Part shown: piece after piece, positions 7,144-15,156 of the stretch
Layout of the letters: each line of letters starts with the position of its first letter
How positions within the stretch are numbered: position 1 is the first letter of the stretch
Source of the DNA: Rhodospirillaceae bacterium
GTDB lineage: Bacteria > Pseudomonadota > Alphaproteobacteria > UBA8366 > GCA-2717185
Assembly: GCA_028817685.1 (NCBI GenBank)
Contig: JAPPPC010000616.1
Location: 1-22,633, forward strand
Direction of reading: 5' to 3'
Length of the DNA: 22,633 nt
Translations under genes and position numbers: made by a program
The notes under the pieces: model-generated
What the model was told of the DNA's origin: nothing
Databases searched by the model: none
Seen by the model: the letters and a program-made list of their open reading frames with translations, nothing else

Positions 7144-7264
7144 GAGCGTGTCTCCTCAAACCAATCGTAGGGGTTGCGCAAAGATTGGCACAGACGGGCG
7201 CACAACGCCAACCGCTATCGAATTCGCACCATCGCTTGGTATAGTTCCCGGCGAGGAGTGCCCC

Positions 7265-8431
7265 ATGACCGAACCGAGTGCCCTGTCGCAAGAAGCCCAC
7301 GCCGAAGGCCTCGTAGCCTATCGCACAGCCGGCCAGCAACGGGCGCGGGATATCGGCAACCGGGGTCCGTTGCGCCTGACCGATGCGGGTGGACTGCACC
7401 CGGCGATTCTCGGTGCCTACCGCGAGCACGGCTACTACGTCTTCACCGGGATTCTGGATGACCGGGAGGTCGCCGAGCTGCGGCACGACGTGGCGGAGAT
7501 GCTGGCGCGCGCGCCCATCCGCGAAGGCGCGGAGACAGATGCGCAGGGCCGTCCGGCGCTCGGTATCGACTATGCCCGCTCGCCCTATGTCTTCGCGAAA
7601 CCTCTGTCCGATCCCTGGGGCGGCACGGAGATATTCGGCGGCCGGCATCAGGTACGGATGGCGCAACCCGCGGCGGGCGCGGACGCGCCGGCCGAAATCG
7701 TCTTCACCATGATCGCCATGTGCCAGGCCCTGCCCGCCGGCCTGCGCCTCTACGGCCATCCGGGCCTGCTGGCCATCGCCGCGTCCATCAATGGCGAGGA
7801 CTTCGTGCCCTTCAACGATTCGATCTTCGTCAAGGAACCGGGGCTTGGCGGCGCCGTCGCCTGGCACCAGGACGGGGTGACCCATTGGGAATCGCCTGAC
7901 TGGGATCCGGAAATCCACGGCTTCAATTTCCAGGCGCAACTCTATGACGCGACCCTGGGCAACTGCCTGTGGGTCCTGCCGGGCTCGCACAAGCGGGGCA
8001 AGATCGACATCAAGGCGTTGGTGCACGAGAACGGCGGCAGCGAGCAACTGCCGGGCGCGGTGCCGCTGGAATGCGCGGCGGGGGATGTGCTGATCATCAA
8101 CCGCCAAATCCTGCACGGCTCCTTTGCCAACACCTCGCCGGACCGGCGCATCTCACTGACCTTCGGGTTCCATCGCCGCGCCTCGGTACTCGGCGTAAAG
8201 ATGGCCGGCGGATTGTCGCAAAAGAACCCGGGCCAGCGCTGCGACGCGCAGCGCATCTTCGACCGGTCCGCCGTGATCCAGCTTGCGATCGACGCCAGAC
8301 ATCAGGCGCGGCCGCACGAACCATGCTTCGCCTACAAGCCTTTCGCCGGCCTGGAGGACGATTTCCGCTTCAACGACGATACGTCGGAACGGTTCCTCAG
8401 GGACTACTACGTCAAGGATCTCGCGATCTGA
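7265..8431 (+). CDS. Phytanoyl-CoA dioxygenase (PhyH) family Fe(II)/2-oxoglutarate oxygenase
   Basis: A 388-residue oxygenase of the PhyH family. The ATG at 7265 follows GAGGAG; the open frame extends upstream but without a better start. The iron-binding facial triad is H201-x-D203 in 'AWHQDG' and H284 in 'QILHGSFANTS', with R294/R295 placed to hold 2-oxoglutarate. The 'LWVLPGSHKRGK' loop at 235-246 and 'AAGDVLIINRQILHG' are classic for the family. It hydroxylates an unknown organic substrate; bacterial PhyH proteins act on fatty acids, osmolytes or natural products, not only phytanoyl-CoA. Its stop abuts that of the opposing alpha/beta-hydrolase with no gap. It shares an upstream region with a CoA-transferase. 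Confidence 0.92.
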   Translation: MTEPSALSQEAHAEGLVAYRTAGQQRARDIGNRGPLRLTDAGGLHPAILGAYREHGYYVFTGILDDREVAELRHDVAEMLARAPIREGAETDAQGRPALGIDYARSPYVFAKPLSDPWGGTEIFGGRHQVRMAQPAAGADAPAEIVFTMIAMCQALPAGLRLYGHPGLLAIAASINGEDFVPFNDSIFVKEPGLGGAVAWHQDGVTHWESPDWDPEIHGFNFQAQLYDATLGNCLWVLPGSHKRGKIDIKALVHENGGSEQLPGAVPLECAAGDVLIINRQILHGSFANTSPDRRISLTFGFHRRASVLGVKMAGGLSQKNPGQRCDAQRIFDRSAVIQLAIDARHQARPHEPCFAYKPFAGLEDDFRFNDDTSERFLRDYYVKDLAI

Positions 8432-9199
8432 CTACTCCGCCGCCTCGGCCATCACCGCGGGGGCGTTGGTCGCCAGGAAGCCGCGAATATGGCGCACCGC
8501 GAGTTCGATCTTGCGGTCGTTTTCCTTCCACGGGTACAGGCTGACCTGCGAATTCGGCGCCAGCAGCGCCGTTTCCATCGCCGTCAAATAGGGGTGGGCC
8601 GGAATGTCGTCCGGCAGCACCAGGACCGGGGTCTGGCAATTGCGTACGAAGTCGCGGTCGACGGTAAACACGAAATCCGCCCGCTTGGTGTACATGTTGT
8701 TCAGGAACTCCGAGATCATCTCCATCGTGTATTCGGGCCGGCGCTTGACGAAGTCCGGGGCCCAGCCGTTGATATTGTTCTGGTAGAAGATGTCCGGGTG
8801 GCTCGAAATATAGCCGCTGGGATGTACCAGGGTGGCCGCAACGACCCGGTCGCCCGCGCGTTTCAGCAGATTCCAGATCATCGGCCCGCCGATGCAGAAG
8901 CCCATCGCCATGAACCGGTCGATGCCGAGATGGTCCATGAGGCCGAGCTGATCGTCCGTGAATCCGTCCCAGGTCCGCTCGATTTCCAGCGGGCCCTCGC
9001 CCTGGCCGCCATTGGCGTTGCGCAGATCCAAAGCGATGACGCGGTAGCGGTCGCTAAAGGCCTCCAGCGGATTGAAGGCGTGGTTGGCGAGGCCCGCGAT
9101 GGTCGCGTTCAACCCGCCGCCAGGAATGACGAGCAAGGGAAAGCCGCTACCGGCCTCCTCGTAGTGGATTTTGACGGGTCCGTTCTCGTAAATCGGCAT
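8432..9199 (-). CDS. Alpha/beta-hydrolase with Cys nucleophile motif (GFCIGG)
   Basis: A 255-residue alpha/beta-hydrolase. The ATG at 9197-9199 has GGGAGA upstream. The oxyanion loop 'VIPGGGLN' is at 24-31 and the strand 'RVIALDLRNANG' at 53-64. The nucleophile elbow reads G100-F-C102-I-G-G, so Cys replaces the usual Ser, as in dienelactone hydrolases. The late acid region is 'VLVLPDDIPAHP' (192-203) with D197/D198 and H202. The customary His about 25 residues further on is not obvious: that segment reads YPWKENDRK. H202 or H237 may serve instead. Substrate unknown. No signal peptide. It is divergent from a secreted protein gene and stop-to-stop with the PhyH gene. Confidence 0.88.
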   Translation of the reverse strand: MPIYENGPVKIHYEEAGSGFPLLVIPGGGLNATIAGLANHAFNPLEAFSDRYRVIALDLRNANGGQGEGPLEIERTWDGFTDDQLGLMDHLGIDRFMAMGFCIGGPMIWNLLKRAGDRVVAATLVHPSGYISSHPDIFYQNNINGWAPDFVKRRPEYTMEMISEFLNNMYTKRADFVFTVDRDFVRNCQTPVLVLPDDIPAHPYLTAMETALLAPNSQVSLYPWKENDRKIELAVRHIRGFLATNAPAVMAEAAE

Positions 9200-9270
9200 G
9201 GTTCGATCTCCCTTATGGCATGCGGCGATTGAACCGGGGCGCCGGTCGGCTGTCAAACGCAAGCTCGTTA

Positions 9271-9299
9271 TTCAAAAAGACCCGGGTTACGCCTATTCT
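9271..9299 (+). promoter_or_regulatory. Predicted promoter of the secreted protein gene
   Basis: TTCAAA (9271-9276) and TATTCT (9294-9299) are separated by 17 bases and lie 21 bases upstream of the start at 9320. Each box matches four of six sigma-70 consensus bases. The site is in the right place but weak. Confidence 0.35.
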
Positions 9300-9319
9300 G
9301 GTGGGCGAAAGGAAATCCT

Positions 9320-10240
9320 ATGCGCCGCCTTACGCTCGCCCTGTTGATCGTCTCACTTCCCTTCACGGCCCTGGCCCAGGACAAGCCGCGCTACGGCACC
9401 TGGCAAAGCGGCCAGGACCAGGTGCAGACCCTGTCCGAGGAGTTGCGCCGCCTGGTCGACGAGGCGGCCCGCGCCCGTGCCGCCGACCCGCGCTTCCTGG
9501 ACGATTTGCGCGCCTTGGCGGACAAATACGGCAACCCATGGCCCCATTTGCTGGTGCAGGAGGATTTCGCCGATCGTGACTTTACGGCCAATCCGGCCTG
9601 GACCGTCGCGTCGGGCCAGTTCGACATGGACTGGCAGGGCGGGCTGTACAGCAAGGTGGAAGCGCCGGCCGCGCCGGAATCGCAGGCCGCGCAGCCGGAA
9701 CCGCAGCGCAAGGTGCGCGGTGAGGACATCGCGTTACAATTGCTGGGACAGATACTGAACCAGGGCCAGGGCAACCGCCGACAGGAAGCCGCCCCGCCGG
9801 CTGCCGCGCCAGTCGCACCGCCGCCGGCGATCCCAGCGGAAGTGTATCTGCAGCAACCGATTTCGAACGCCTTCTCGCTGGATGCCAAGCTGGCGATGGA
9901 GAACACCGCGGGCCCCGCGACCCTGGCAGTCTTTCAGGGCCAACAGCGCACAGCCGGCTATTTCCTGACCTATGATCCAATCGCGGGCCTAGAACTGCAG
10001 CGGCGCGGCGCCAGCGGCGCCTTTACCCTGGCGACCGGTACGGGGACGCTGGCCGACGGCGCGGATCACACGCTCAACTGGACACGATCCGCAAACGGGG
10101 AAATGGTGGTATCCATCGATGACACGGAGGTCCTGCGCGCGACCGATACCGGCTTTCGCGATGACTGGGCCGGCGTCACATGGGTCAATGGCGGCGGCGC
10201 GATGACCTTGCGCGCACTCAGCGTGTCCGGGATGCGCTAA
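9320..10240 (+). CDS. Secreted protein with a concanavalin A-like domain split by a low-complexity insert
   Basis: A 306-residue exported protein of unknown function. The start has AAAGGAAA upstream. Residues 1-19 are a signal peptide ending ALAQ. Residues about 33-69 are a charged helical, possibly coiled-coil segment. From 'VQEDFADRDFTANPAWTVASG' (79-99) the sequence resembles the first strands of LamG/concanavalin A-like sandwiches. That fold appears to be interrupted at about 113-178 by an Ala/Pro/Gln-rich stretch, and resumes at 'ISNAFSLDAKLAMEN' (181-195) through to the C-terminus, with 'GYFLTYDP' and 'HTLNWTRSANGEMVVSID' strands. Such sandwiches often bind carbohydrate, which is inference here. 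It ends three bases before an opposing membrane-protein gene stop. Confidence 0.85.
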   Translation: MRRLTLALLIVSLPFTALAQDKPRYGTWQSGQDQVQTLSEELRRLVDEAARARAADPRFLDDLRALADKYGNPWPHLLVQEDFADRDFTANPAWTVASGQFDMDWQGGLYSKVEAPAAPESQAAQPEPQRKVRGEDIALQLLGQILNQGQGNRRQEAAPPAAAPVAPPPAIPAEVYLQQPISNAFSLDAKLAMENTAGPATLAVFQGQQRTAGYFLTYDPIAGLELQRRGASGAFTLATGTGTLADGADHTLNWTRSANGEMVVSIDDTEVLRATDTGFRDDWAGVTWVNGGGAMTLRALSVSGMR

Positions 10241-10243
10241 ACG

Positions 10244-10582
10244 CTAGAAGTGCCGGTTGAAACGGTTGCGCCGCAAATAGGGCAACATGCAGGCCGCGCT
10301 GTGCCGTAACGCGTGTTTCGACTGCAACTGCTGCACGTAATTGACCGGTAATGGCGCCGGCAGCCGGTCCTTACGGCGCTTTTCAGCGATCGAGCAGGCG
10401 ACGAAGATCATGCCGAACAGGGCGATCGGGATGATGATCAGCACCGTCGTCGATGACACGCCGACCGCGATGTTGAACAGGGTCAGGATCAGCAACAGTG
10501 GCATGACCTGCATGATCAGGGCGAACACCACGATTACGATCCAAATACTTGCCTCGGCAATCGCCGCAGCGCTGTGATTCAT
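10244..10582 (-). CDS. Small two-helix membrane protein, unknown function
   Basis: A 112-residue protein. I prefer the ATG at 10580-10582 (GGGA nine bases upstream) over a GTG twelve codons earlier. Residues about 11-40 and 45-66 are strongly hydrophobic, and a basic cytosolic-looking segment 'EKRRKDRLPAPLP' and a basic tail 'YLRRNRFNRHF' follow. The positive charges put the C-terminus in the cytoplasm. I recognise no family. Its stop is three bases from the secreted protein gene's stop. Confidence 0.65.
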   Translation of the reverse strand: MNHSAAAIAEASIWIVIVVFALIMQVMPLLLILTLFNIAVGVSSTTVLIIIPIALFGMIFVACSIAEKRRKDRLPAPLPVNYVQQLQSKHALRHSAACMLPYLRRNRFNRHF

Positions 10583-10710
10583 CGTTTCACATCCCGATTT
10601 TTGGCGGTTGGCCGCCACGAACCCCTATTTTGACGCAAATCGGTTTGAATTTGAAGCCTTTAGGCAGCGGCCCGTGAACACGATGCCGCGAGGCCGAAGC
10701 ATCGCCTCCA

Positions 10711-10809
10711 TGTTGTCCCCGGCTTGACCAGGGACCGAGGCTGCGCCAACGGCGGACCCCAAGCGGACCCCAGGGTTTGCCGGCAAGGCCCCGGCTCTGC
10801 GGCCGGGGC
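10711..10809. repeat. REP-like palindromic intergenic element
   Basis: Within the 324-base gap between the membrane protein and the LLM oxidoreductase there are stacked palindromes: GTCCC (10715-10719) with GGGAC (10731-10735), and a perfect 8-bp stem GCCCCGGC (10788-10795) with GCCGGGGC (10802-10809). A tandem pair of GCGGACCCCA lies at 10752-10761 and 10763-10772. 'TGTCCCCGGCTTGACCAGGG' resembles dispersed intergenic palindromes common in alphaproteobacterial chromosomes. The rest of the gap (10583-10710) shows nothing I can assign. Confidence 0.5.
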
Positions 10810-10906
10810 GTCAGGTTTGGTGGAACAACCAACGCAATTTCCATTTGCCCGGACCGGTGCGGCGCGCGAAGCTGCGGGAAACCGATACGAATATGGAGCT
10901 TCGACC

Positions 10907-11848
10907 ATGAGCCTGCCCCTGGGTGAGACCTACCACTATGGCCTGATGACGCGTTTCCCCAACCTGGCGGCGACGCGGGCGATCACGGCAAAGCTCGACG
11001 AATTCGAATTCGACACGGTCTGGGTCGGCGACCATATCGCCTTCACCACGCCGATCCTCGACCCGTTCCTGCAGCTGGCCCAAATCGCCGCCTGCAGCGA
11101 CCGGCTGACCGTCGCGACGGGAGTCTATCTGCTGCCGTTGCGCCATCCGACACCGGTCGCGAAACAAACCGCGACTCTGGACCATCTGACCGACGGCCGC
11201 TTCATCTTCGGCGTCGGGGTCGGTGGCGAATTCAAGCGCGAGTTCGAGGCCTGCGGCATACCGCATAGCGAACGCGGCGCGCGGCTGGAGGAAGGCGTCG
11301 AAGTCGTCCGCAAGCTGTGGCGCGGCGAGCCGGTAGCGCATGAGGGCCGTTTTTTCTCATTCCCGGAAACCCATATGCAGCCGGGCACCCTCACCCCCGA
11401 AGGCCCACCGATCTGGTTCGGCGGCCGCTCCGACAAGGCGCTGGAGCGCATCGGCCGGATCGGCGATGGCTGGGTCTCCTATGTGGTGACACCGGAGATG
11501 TACAAGGCCGGCCTCGACAAGATCGCGCCGGCCTTCGAGAAGGCGGACCGTGGTCTGGCTACTTTCGGTACCGGCCATCTGCTGTTCGCGCAGATCAACA
11601 ACAGCTACGAGGCAGCCTATGAACGCGCCGTCGAACTGTTGAGTGTCCGCTACGCCATGGACTTCAGTGCGCCGGCCAAGAAATACGCCGCGCTCGGCCG
11701 CCCGGAAGACGTCGCCGAAGCGATATCGAAGTTCCACGAGGCCGGCGTCCGCCACATCAATCTCGACTTCCTCGGCCCGCCGGAGGAGCGCGACGCCCAG
11801 TTGGAATGGTTCGCTAAGGAGGTGCGGCCGCTGCTGGGGAAAGGGTAG
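10907..11848 (+). CDS. LLM-class (luciferase-like) flavin-dependent oxidoreductase
   Basis: A 313-residue TIM-barrel oxidoreductase of the bacterial luciferase superfamily, using F420 or FMN. GGAG lies eight bases before the ATG at 10907; upstream in-frame codons run through the palindromic element and are rejected. Key features are 'FDTVWVGDHIAF' at 35-46, 'VATGVYLLPLRHP' at 69-81, 'LTDGRFIFGVGVGGE' at 94-108, 'RGARLEEGVEVVRKLW' at 123-138, and 'PIWFGGRSDKALERIGRIGDGW'-type cofactor loop. The pattern is close to the TIGR03619-like F420-dependent subgroup, though cofactor choice cannot be settled from sequence. Substrate unknown. Its stop is 12 bases from that of the TauD-family dioxygenase, with no visible terminator. 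Confidence 0.92.
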   Translation: MSLPLGETYHYGLMTRFPNLAATRAITAKLDEFEFDTVWVGDHIAFTTPILDPFLQLAQIAACSDRLTVATGVYLLPLRHPTPVAKQTATLDHLTDGRFIFGVGVGGEFKREFEACGIPHSERGARLEEGVEVVRKLWRGEPVAHEGRFFSFPETHMQPGTLTPEGPPIWFGGRSDKALERIGRIGDGWVSYVVTPEMYKAGLDKIAPAFEKADRGLATFGTGHLLFAQINNSYEAAYERAVELLSVRYAMDFSAPAKKYAALGRPEDVAEAISKFHEAGVRHINLDFLGPPEERDAQLEWFAKEVRPLLGKG

Positions 11849-11860
11849 CCGGCAATTTGT

Positions 11861-12790
11861 TCAGCCGCTGACCGCCCGCGGCACGGCGAAGTATTCCGGG
11901 TCCATATAAACCGTGGTGCGCTTGGCGAGGCGCGGGATGCCGGGGTCGAAGGCTTCTCGCCGATGCAGCAGGCGGGCGTTGTCCCACATCAGCACGTCGC
12001 CATTGCGCCAGGCGTGGGTGTAGATATTCGCCGGCTGCACCGCATGTTCGAACAGCGCATCGAACAGCGCCGCGCCTTCCTCGTCATCCAGCCCTTCGAT
12101 GGCGGCGGTGTGGTTCGGTGACAAATAAAGCGAGCGCTGGCCCGTCGCCTGGTTCTCCAGGATCATTTCATGCGTCGCCTGCGGCGTGCGTCGGTCAATC
12201 TCTTCGATCTCGGCGGCCGAGGTCGCTTCGCGGCGAAAATTCTTGTCGACATTGGCGCGCATGAATCCGGATAGCGGCTGCTCCGTGCCGTATTTGCAGA
12301 CCGACCGCTTGCCCTCCACCTGGCTACGCAAGTCATCCGGCAAGGTATCGTAGGCACGCGCCATATTGCAGAAGGACGTCTTGCCCGTGTCGGTCGGCAT
12401 TTCGATACCGTAGAAGATCGAACCGCTGGCGGGCCGCGTACGGAAGATCTGGTCGGTGTGCCAGACGACCTCGTCATTGCTCAGCCCACCGACCTTGCGG
12501 CCATCGGCGAAGTGCAAGTTGGAAACGAAGAACAGCTCGGGCACCCGGTCGTCGAGCACGTCCTCGCTGGTGTTGATGTCACGGATCACCTCCAGATCGA
12601 GGTTCCCGAAGCGGCGACTGAAGGCGATCAGCTCCGCTTCCGTCAGACTCTGCCGCCGGAACAACACAACCGGGTCGCGCTGCCACGCCGCCCGAATCTC
12701 GTCGAATGCATCGTCATCCACGCATGCGAGATCGATATCGAGGATCTCGGTGCCGAAATTTTCCTGAAGCTGCTGTGTCTCGAGCGCCAT
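11861..12790 (-). CDS. TauD/TfdA-family Fe(II)/2-oxoglutarate dioxygenase
   Basis: A 309-residue dioxygenase. The ATG at 12788-12790 follows GAGGAAG at nine bases; a GTG six codons earlier is less likely. The facial triad is H111-x-D113 in 'VVWHTDQIF' and H276 in 'WDNARLLHRRE', with R287 or R291 near the end of the motif placed to bind 2-oxoglutarate. 'DPVVLFRRQSLTEAELIAFSRRFG' at 39-62 is the family's N-terminal signature. TauD/TfdA enzymes release sulfite, alcohols or amines from taurine, aryloxyacetates and similar carboxylates; the substrate here is open. It is divergent from a HisC-like aminotransferase (84 bases between starts), suggesting co-regulation. Confidence 0.93.
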   Translation of the reverse strand: MALETQQLQENFGTEILDIDLACVDDDAFDEIRAAWQRDPVVLFRRQSLTEAELIAFSRRFGNLDLEVIRDINTSEDVLDDRVPELFFVSNLHFADGRKVGGLSNDEVVWHTDQIFRTRPASGSIFYGIEMPTDTGKTSFCNMARAYDTLPDDLRSQVEGKRSVCKYGTEQPLSGFMRANVDKNFRREATSAAEIEEIDRRTPQATHEMILENQATGQRSLYLSPNHTAAIEGLDDEEGAALFDALFEHAVQPANIYTHAWRNGDVLMWDNARLLHRREAFDPGIPRLAKRTTVYMDPEYFAVPRAVSG

Positions 12791-12840
12791 CGTCTGCCAC
12801 TTCCTCACTATGCCGCGTCTGTATTCCCAAATTCAGCGCC

Positions 12841-12846
12841 TATAAT
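12841..12846 (+). promoter_or_regulatory. Perfect -10 box (TATAAT) for the aminotransferase gene
   Basis: TATAAT lies 28 bases upstream of the aminotransferase ATG in the 84-base divergent spacer. The -35 position (around 12817-12823) holds only weak matches such as TCTGTA, so an activator or a weak promoter is likely. Confidence 0.4.
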
Positions 12847-12874
12847 GCACCGGTATCAACCTATGAGGATAGCG

Positions 12875-13972
12875 ATGACCGTTGAACCCGCCCATCCCGG
12901 CGTCCGCAAAATCAAGGCCTATATGACCGAGGCGGAGGATGACGGGCTGCCGGCACCGGATCTGCTGCTCAACTCGAACGAAAGCGTGTTTGGGCCGAGC
13001 CCGCAAGCGATCGCGGCAGCGCGCGACGCGGCGGCGAAGATGGAGCGTTACAGTGAGAATGTCGATGCCATCCTCGCGCCCGAGATCGCTGCGTTCTTCG
13101 GTCTCGATGCTTCGAAGATCACGGTGGGCAACGGGTCGGACGATCTGCTGGCACGGCTGGCGCGGATCTATCTCGGCCCCGGCACCGAGATGCTGCGCAG
13201 CGAGAACGGTTACCCCAAGGCGCCGAACTACGCCTTCGCCAACAATGCCGAGGTCCGCTCCGTGCCGGACCAGGGGTTCCGCCCCTCCGTGCCGCACCTC
13301 ATCGACGGTATCACCGACCGCACGCGGATGATCTATCTCGCCAATCCGGAGAACCCGGCCGGCACCTATCTCGGTAGCGATGAGCTGCAGGCGCTGCACG
13401 CCGCCATGCCGGCCAACGCCTTGCTGGTCCTGGACAGCGCCTATGACGAATATATCGACGACCCGGGGCGCATACCGGTCGACGCGCTGGTCGACGGGGC
13501 ACGGAACATCGTCATGACCCGGACCTTCTCGAAGATATTCGGGCTGGCCGGTGCCCGGGTCGGCTGGCTGTACGGACCGGACGAGATCGTCGCCGATGTG
13601 CGCCGCGTGGCGACGACCTTCCCGCTCTCCGGCGTCTCTCTTGCTGCCGCACGCGCGGCACTCACCGACCGCGATCATTTCGATATGGTCTATGAGGCCA
13701 ACCGGGACGGTCGCGCCTGGCTGTCCGAACAGCTGTCGGCGCTCGGGCTGGAAATTGCGCCGAGCCAGACGAATTTCGTCCTCGCGGGATTTCCCGACCC
13801 GGGCAAGAGCGCGGCGGCGGCCGACCGGCATCTGCGCGCCGCGGGTATCGCGGTCCGCCGCTTCCCATCGCCTGCGTTTCGCAATTATCTGCGCATCACG
13901 CTCGGCCGCCGGGAAGAACTCGCGCGCGTTGTGGATGTGTTGAAAGCGTTCCTCGGCGCAAGGTCCGATTAA
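12875..13972 (+). CDS. HisC-like class I/II PLP aminotransferase
   Basis: A 365-residue fold-type I aminotransferase close to histidinol-phosphate aminotransferase. The ATG at 12875 has GAGGAT five bases upstream. Visible residues are the N-terminal 'LLNSNESVFGPSP' (31-43), 'VGNGSDDLL' (84-92), 'LANPENPAGT' (155-164) with the cofactor-contacting Asn, D187 and Y190 in 'VLDSAYDEY', the PLP lysine K220 in 'RTFSKIFGLAGARVGW', and a late 'YLRITLG' with the substrate-carboxylate Arg. Length fits HisC. No other histidine gene is nearby, and the partner genes are catabolic, so a paralogue acting on another amino acid or amino-phosphonate is plausible. Its stop codon overlaps that of the opposing CoA-transferase. 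Confidence 0.92.
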   Translation: MTVEPAHPGVRKIKAYMTEAEDDGLPAPDLLLNSNESVFGPSPQAIAAARDAAAKMERYSENVDAILAPEIAAFFGLDASKITVGNGSDDLLARLARIYLGPGTEMLRSENGYPKAPNYAFANNAEVRSVPDQGFRPSVPHLIDGITDRTRMIYLANPENPAGTYLGSDELQALHAAMPANALLVLDSAYDEYIDDPGRIPVDALVDGARNIVMTRTFSKIFGLAGARVGWLYGPDEIVADVRRVATTFPLSGVSLAAARAALTDRDHFDMVYEANRDGRAWLSEQLSALGLEIAPSQTNFVLAGFPDPGKSAAAADRHLRAAGIAVRRFPSPAFRNYLRITLGRREELARVVDVLKAFLGARSD

Positions 13973-15156
13973 GACGCCGCACCGACCACGCCACGACCGA
14001 TGAGGGCCGCGATTTCCGCGTCTTCAAACCCCACCTCTGACAGGATTTCCCGCGAATGCTGGCCAAGCCCCGGGGCCGGGCGCGGGCTGTGCGACGGGGT
14101 ATCGCCGAACAGCGCCGCCGGCCGCGCCTGCCGCATCCGGCCCACACCGGGCTGATCCATCTCAACGACGATCTCGTTGGCGATGACCTGCGGGTCGTCC
14201 AGCGCCTCGCGCCGTGTCTTCACCTTCATGCAGGGCACATCGTTCGCTTCCAGCCGCGCGATGATCTCGTCGCTGGAAAAGCCGGCAATCGCAGCCTCCA
14301 CCGTCTCCATGCGCACCTGACGGTTGGTGGAACGCTGCGCCCCGGTGGCGAAACGTTTGTCGGCGATCAGCTCCGGCCGCTTCAGTGCCTTGCAGAGCCC
14401 AGCCCACTCCTTGTCCGAGACCGTACCGAAAGTGACGTAGCCGTCCGACGTCTCGAAAATCATATCGTGCGGCGTGTTGGGCGCATCCCGCCGGTCCTCC
14501 GCGACGACCGCGAAGGGCGCCATGCCTTCCGGCCACAGGAAAGACATCATCACGTCCAGCATGGAGACCTGCAGATGCTGGCCCTTGCCAGTGCGGGTCC
14601 GGGCGAACAGCGCCGCCGTTACCGCCTGGGCGGCATAGATCGCCGTCGTCTTATCGGCGACCAGTGTGCGCACCATCTTCGGCCGCCGGGTGATCGGATC
14701 GGCCTGGATGTCCGTGAAACCGGTCAGCGACTGGATGGTCGGATCGTAGACGCGCTTCTTGGCGTAGGGTCCGGCCGGGCCGACGCCGCTGATGGAAAGA
14801 AACACGATGCCGGGATTGCGCGCCGCGACCGTTTCGTAGCCGAATCCCAGACGTTCCATAACGCCGGGCCGGTAGTTCTGGGCGACGACGTCGGCGCGTT
14901 CCAGAAGCCGCCAGAGGATTGCCTGGCCGTCCGCATTTTTCAGGTCGAGCGCGATCGACCGCTTGCCGCGGTTGCAGGCGACGAAGCCCGGCGCGAATCC
15001 CGGCGATTCCGGCCGGGCGCCGCGCGTGACGTCGCCGGTGAGGCCTTCCACCTTGATCACATCGGCGCCCTGATCGGCCAGGGTCGCCATCGCCACGGGT
15101 CCGGAGACGACGCTGCACAGGTCGACGACCTTTATACCTTCGAGCGCCGCGGTCAT
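13969..15156 (-). CDS. Family III CoA-transferase (CaiB/BaiF), second copy
   Basis: A 395-residue family III CoA-transferase, last gene of a leftward six-gene operon. Its ATG overlaps the preceding GST-like gene's TGA as ATGA, which indicates translational coupling. 'GIKVVDLCSVVSGPVAMATLADQGADVIKVE' is the Rossmann opening, 'CNRGKRSIALDLK' is at 61-73, and the catalytic Asp is D138 in 'VYDPTIQSLTG'. It is only distantly similar to the copy at 5887-7143 (different active-site context, shorter middle), so it is not a recent duplicate. It probably activates a carboxylate produced by the operon's oxidoreductase. The TAA shares the TTAA at 13969-13972 with the aminotransferase stop on the other strand. 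Confidence 0.92.
   Translation of the reverse strand: MTAALEGIKVVDLCSVVSGPVAMATLADQGADVIKVEGLTGDVTRGARPESPGFAPGFVACNRGKRSIALDLKNADGQAILWRLLERADVVAQNYRPGVMERLGFGYETVAARNPGIVFLSISGVGPAGPYAKKRVYDPTIQSLTGFTDIQADPITRRPKMVRTLVADKTTAIYAAQAVTAALFARTRTGKGQHLQVSMLDVMMSFLWPEGMAPFAVVAEDRRDAPNTPHDMIFETSDGYVTFGTVSDKEWAGLCKALKRPELIADKRFATGAQRSTNRQVRMETVEAAIAGFSSDEIIARLEANDVPCMKVKTRREALDDPQVIANEIVVEMDQPGVGRMRQARPAALFGDTPSHSPRPAPGLGQHSREILSEVGFEDAEIAALIGRGVVGAAS

Noticed and set aside
6076..7170. 364-residue rightward frame over the first CoA-transferase
   Set aside because: Arg/His/Asp-rich translation antisense to a clear family III CoA-transferase. The same applies to 14056-15219 over the second one, 17373-18356 over the oxidase and 12833-13831 over the aminotransferase.
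12458..12874. 139-residue N-terminal extension of the aminotransferase
   Set aside because: It is antisense to the TauD gene, while a good ribosome site and known HisC length support the start at 12875.
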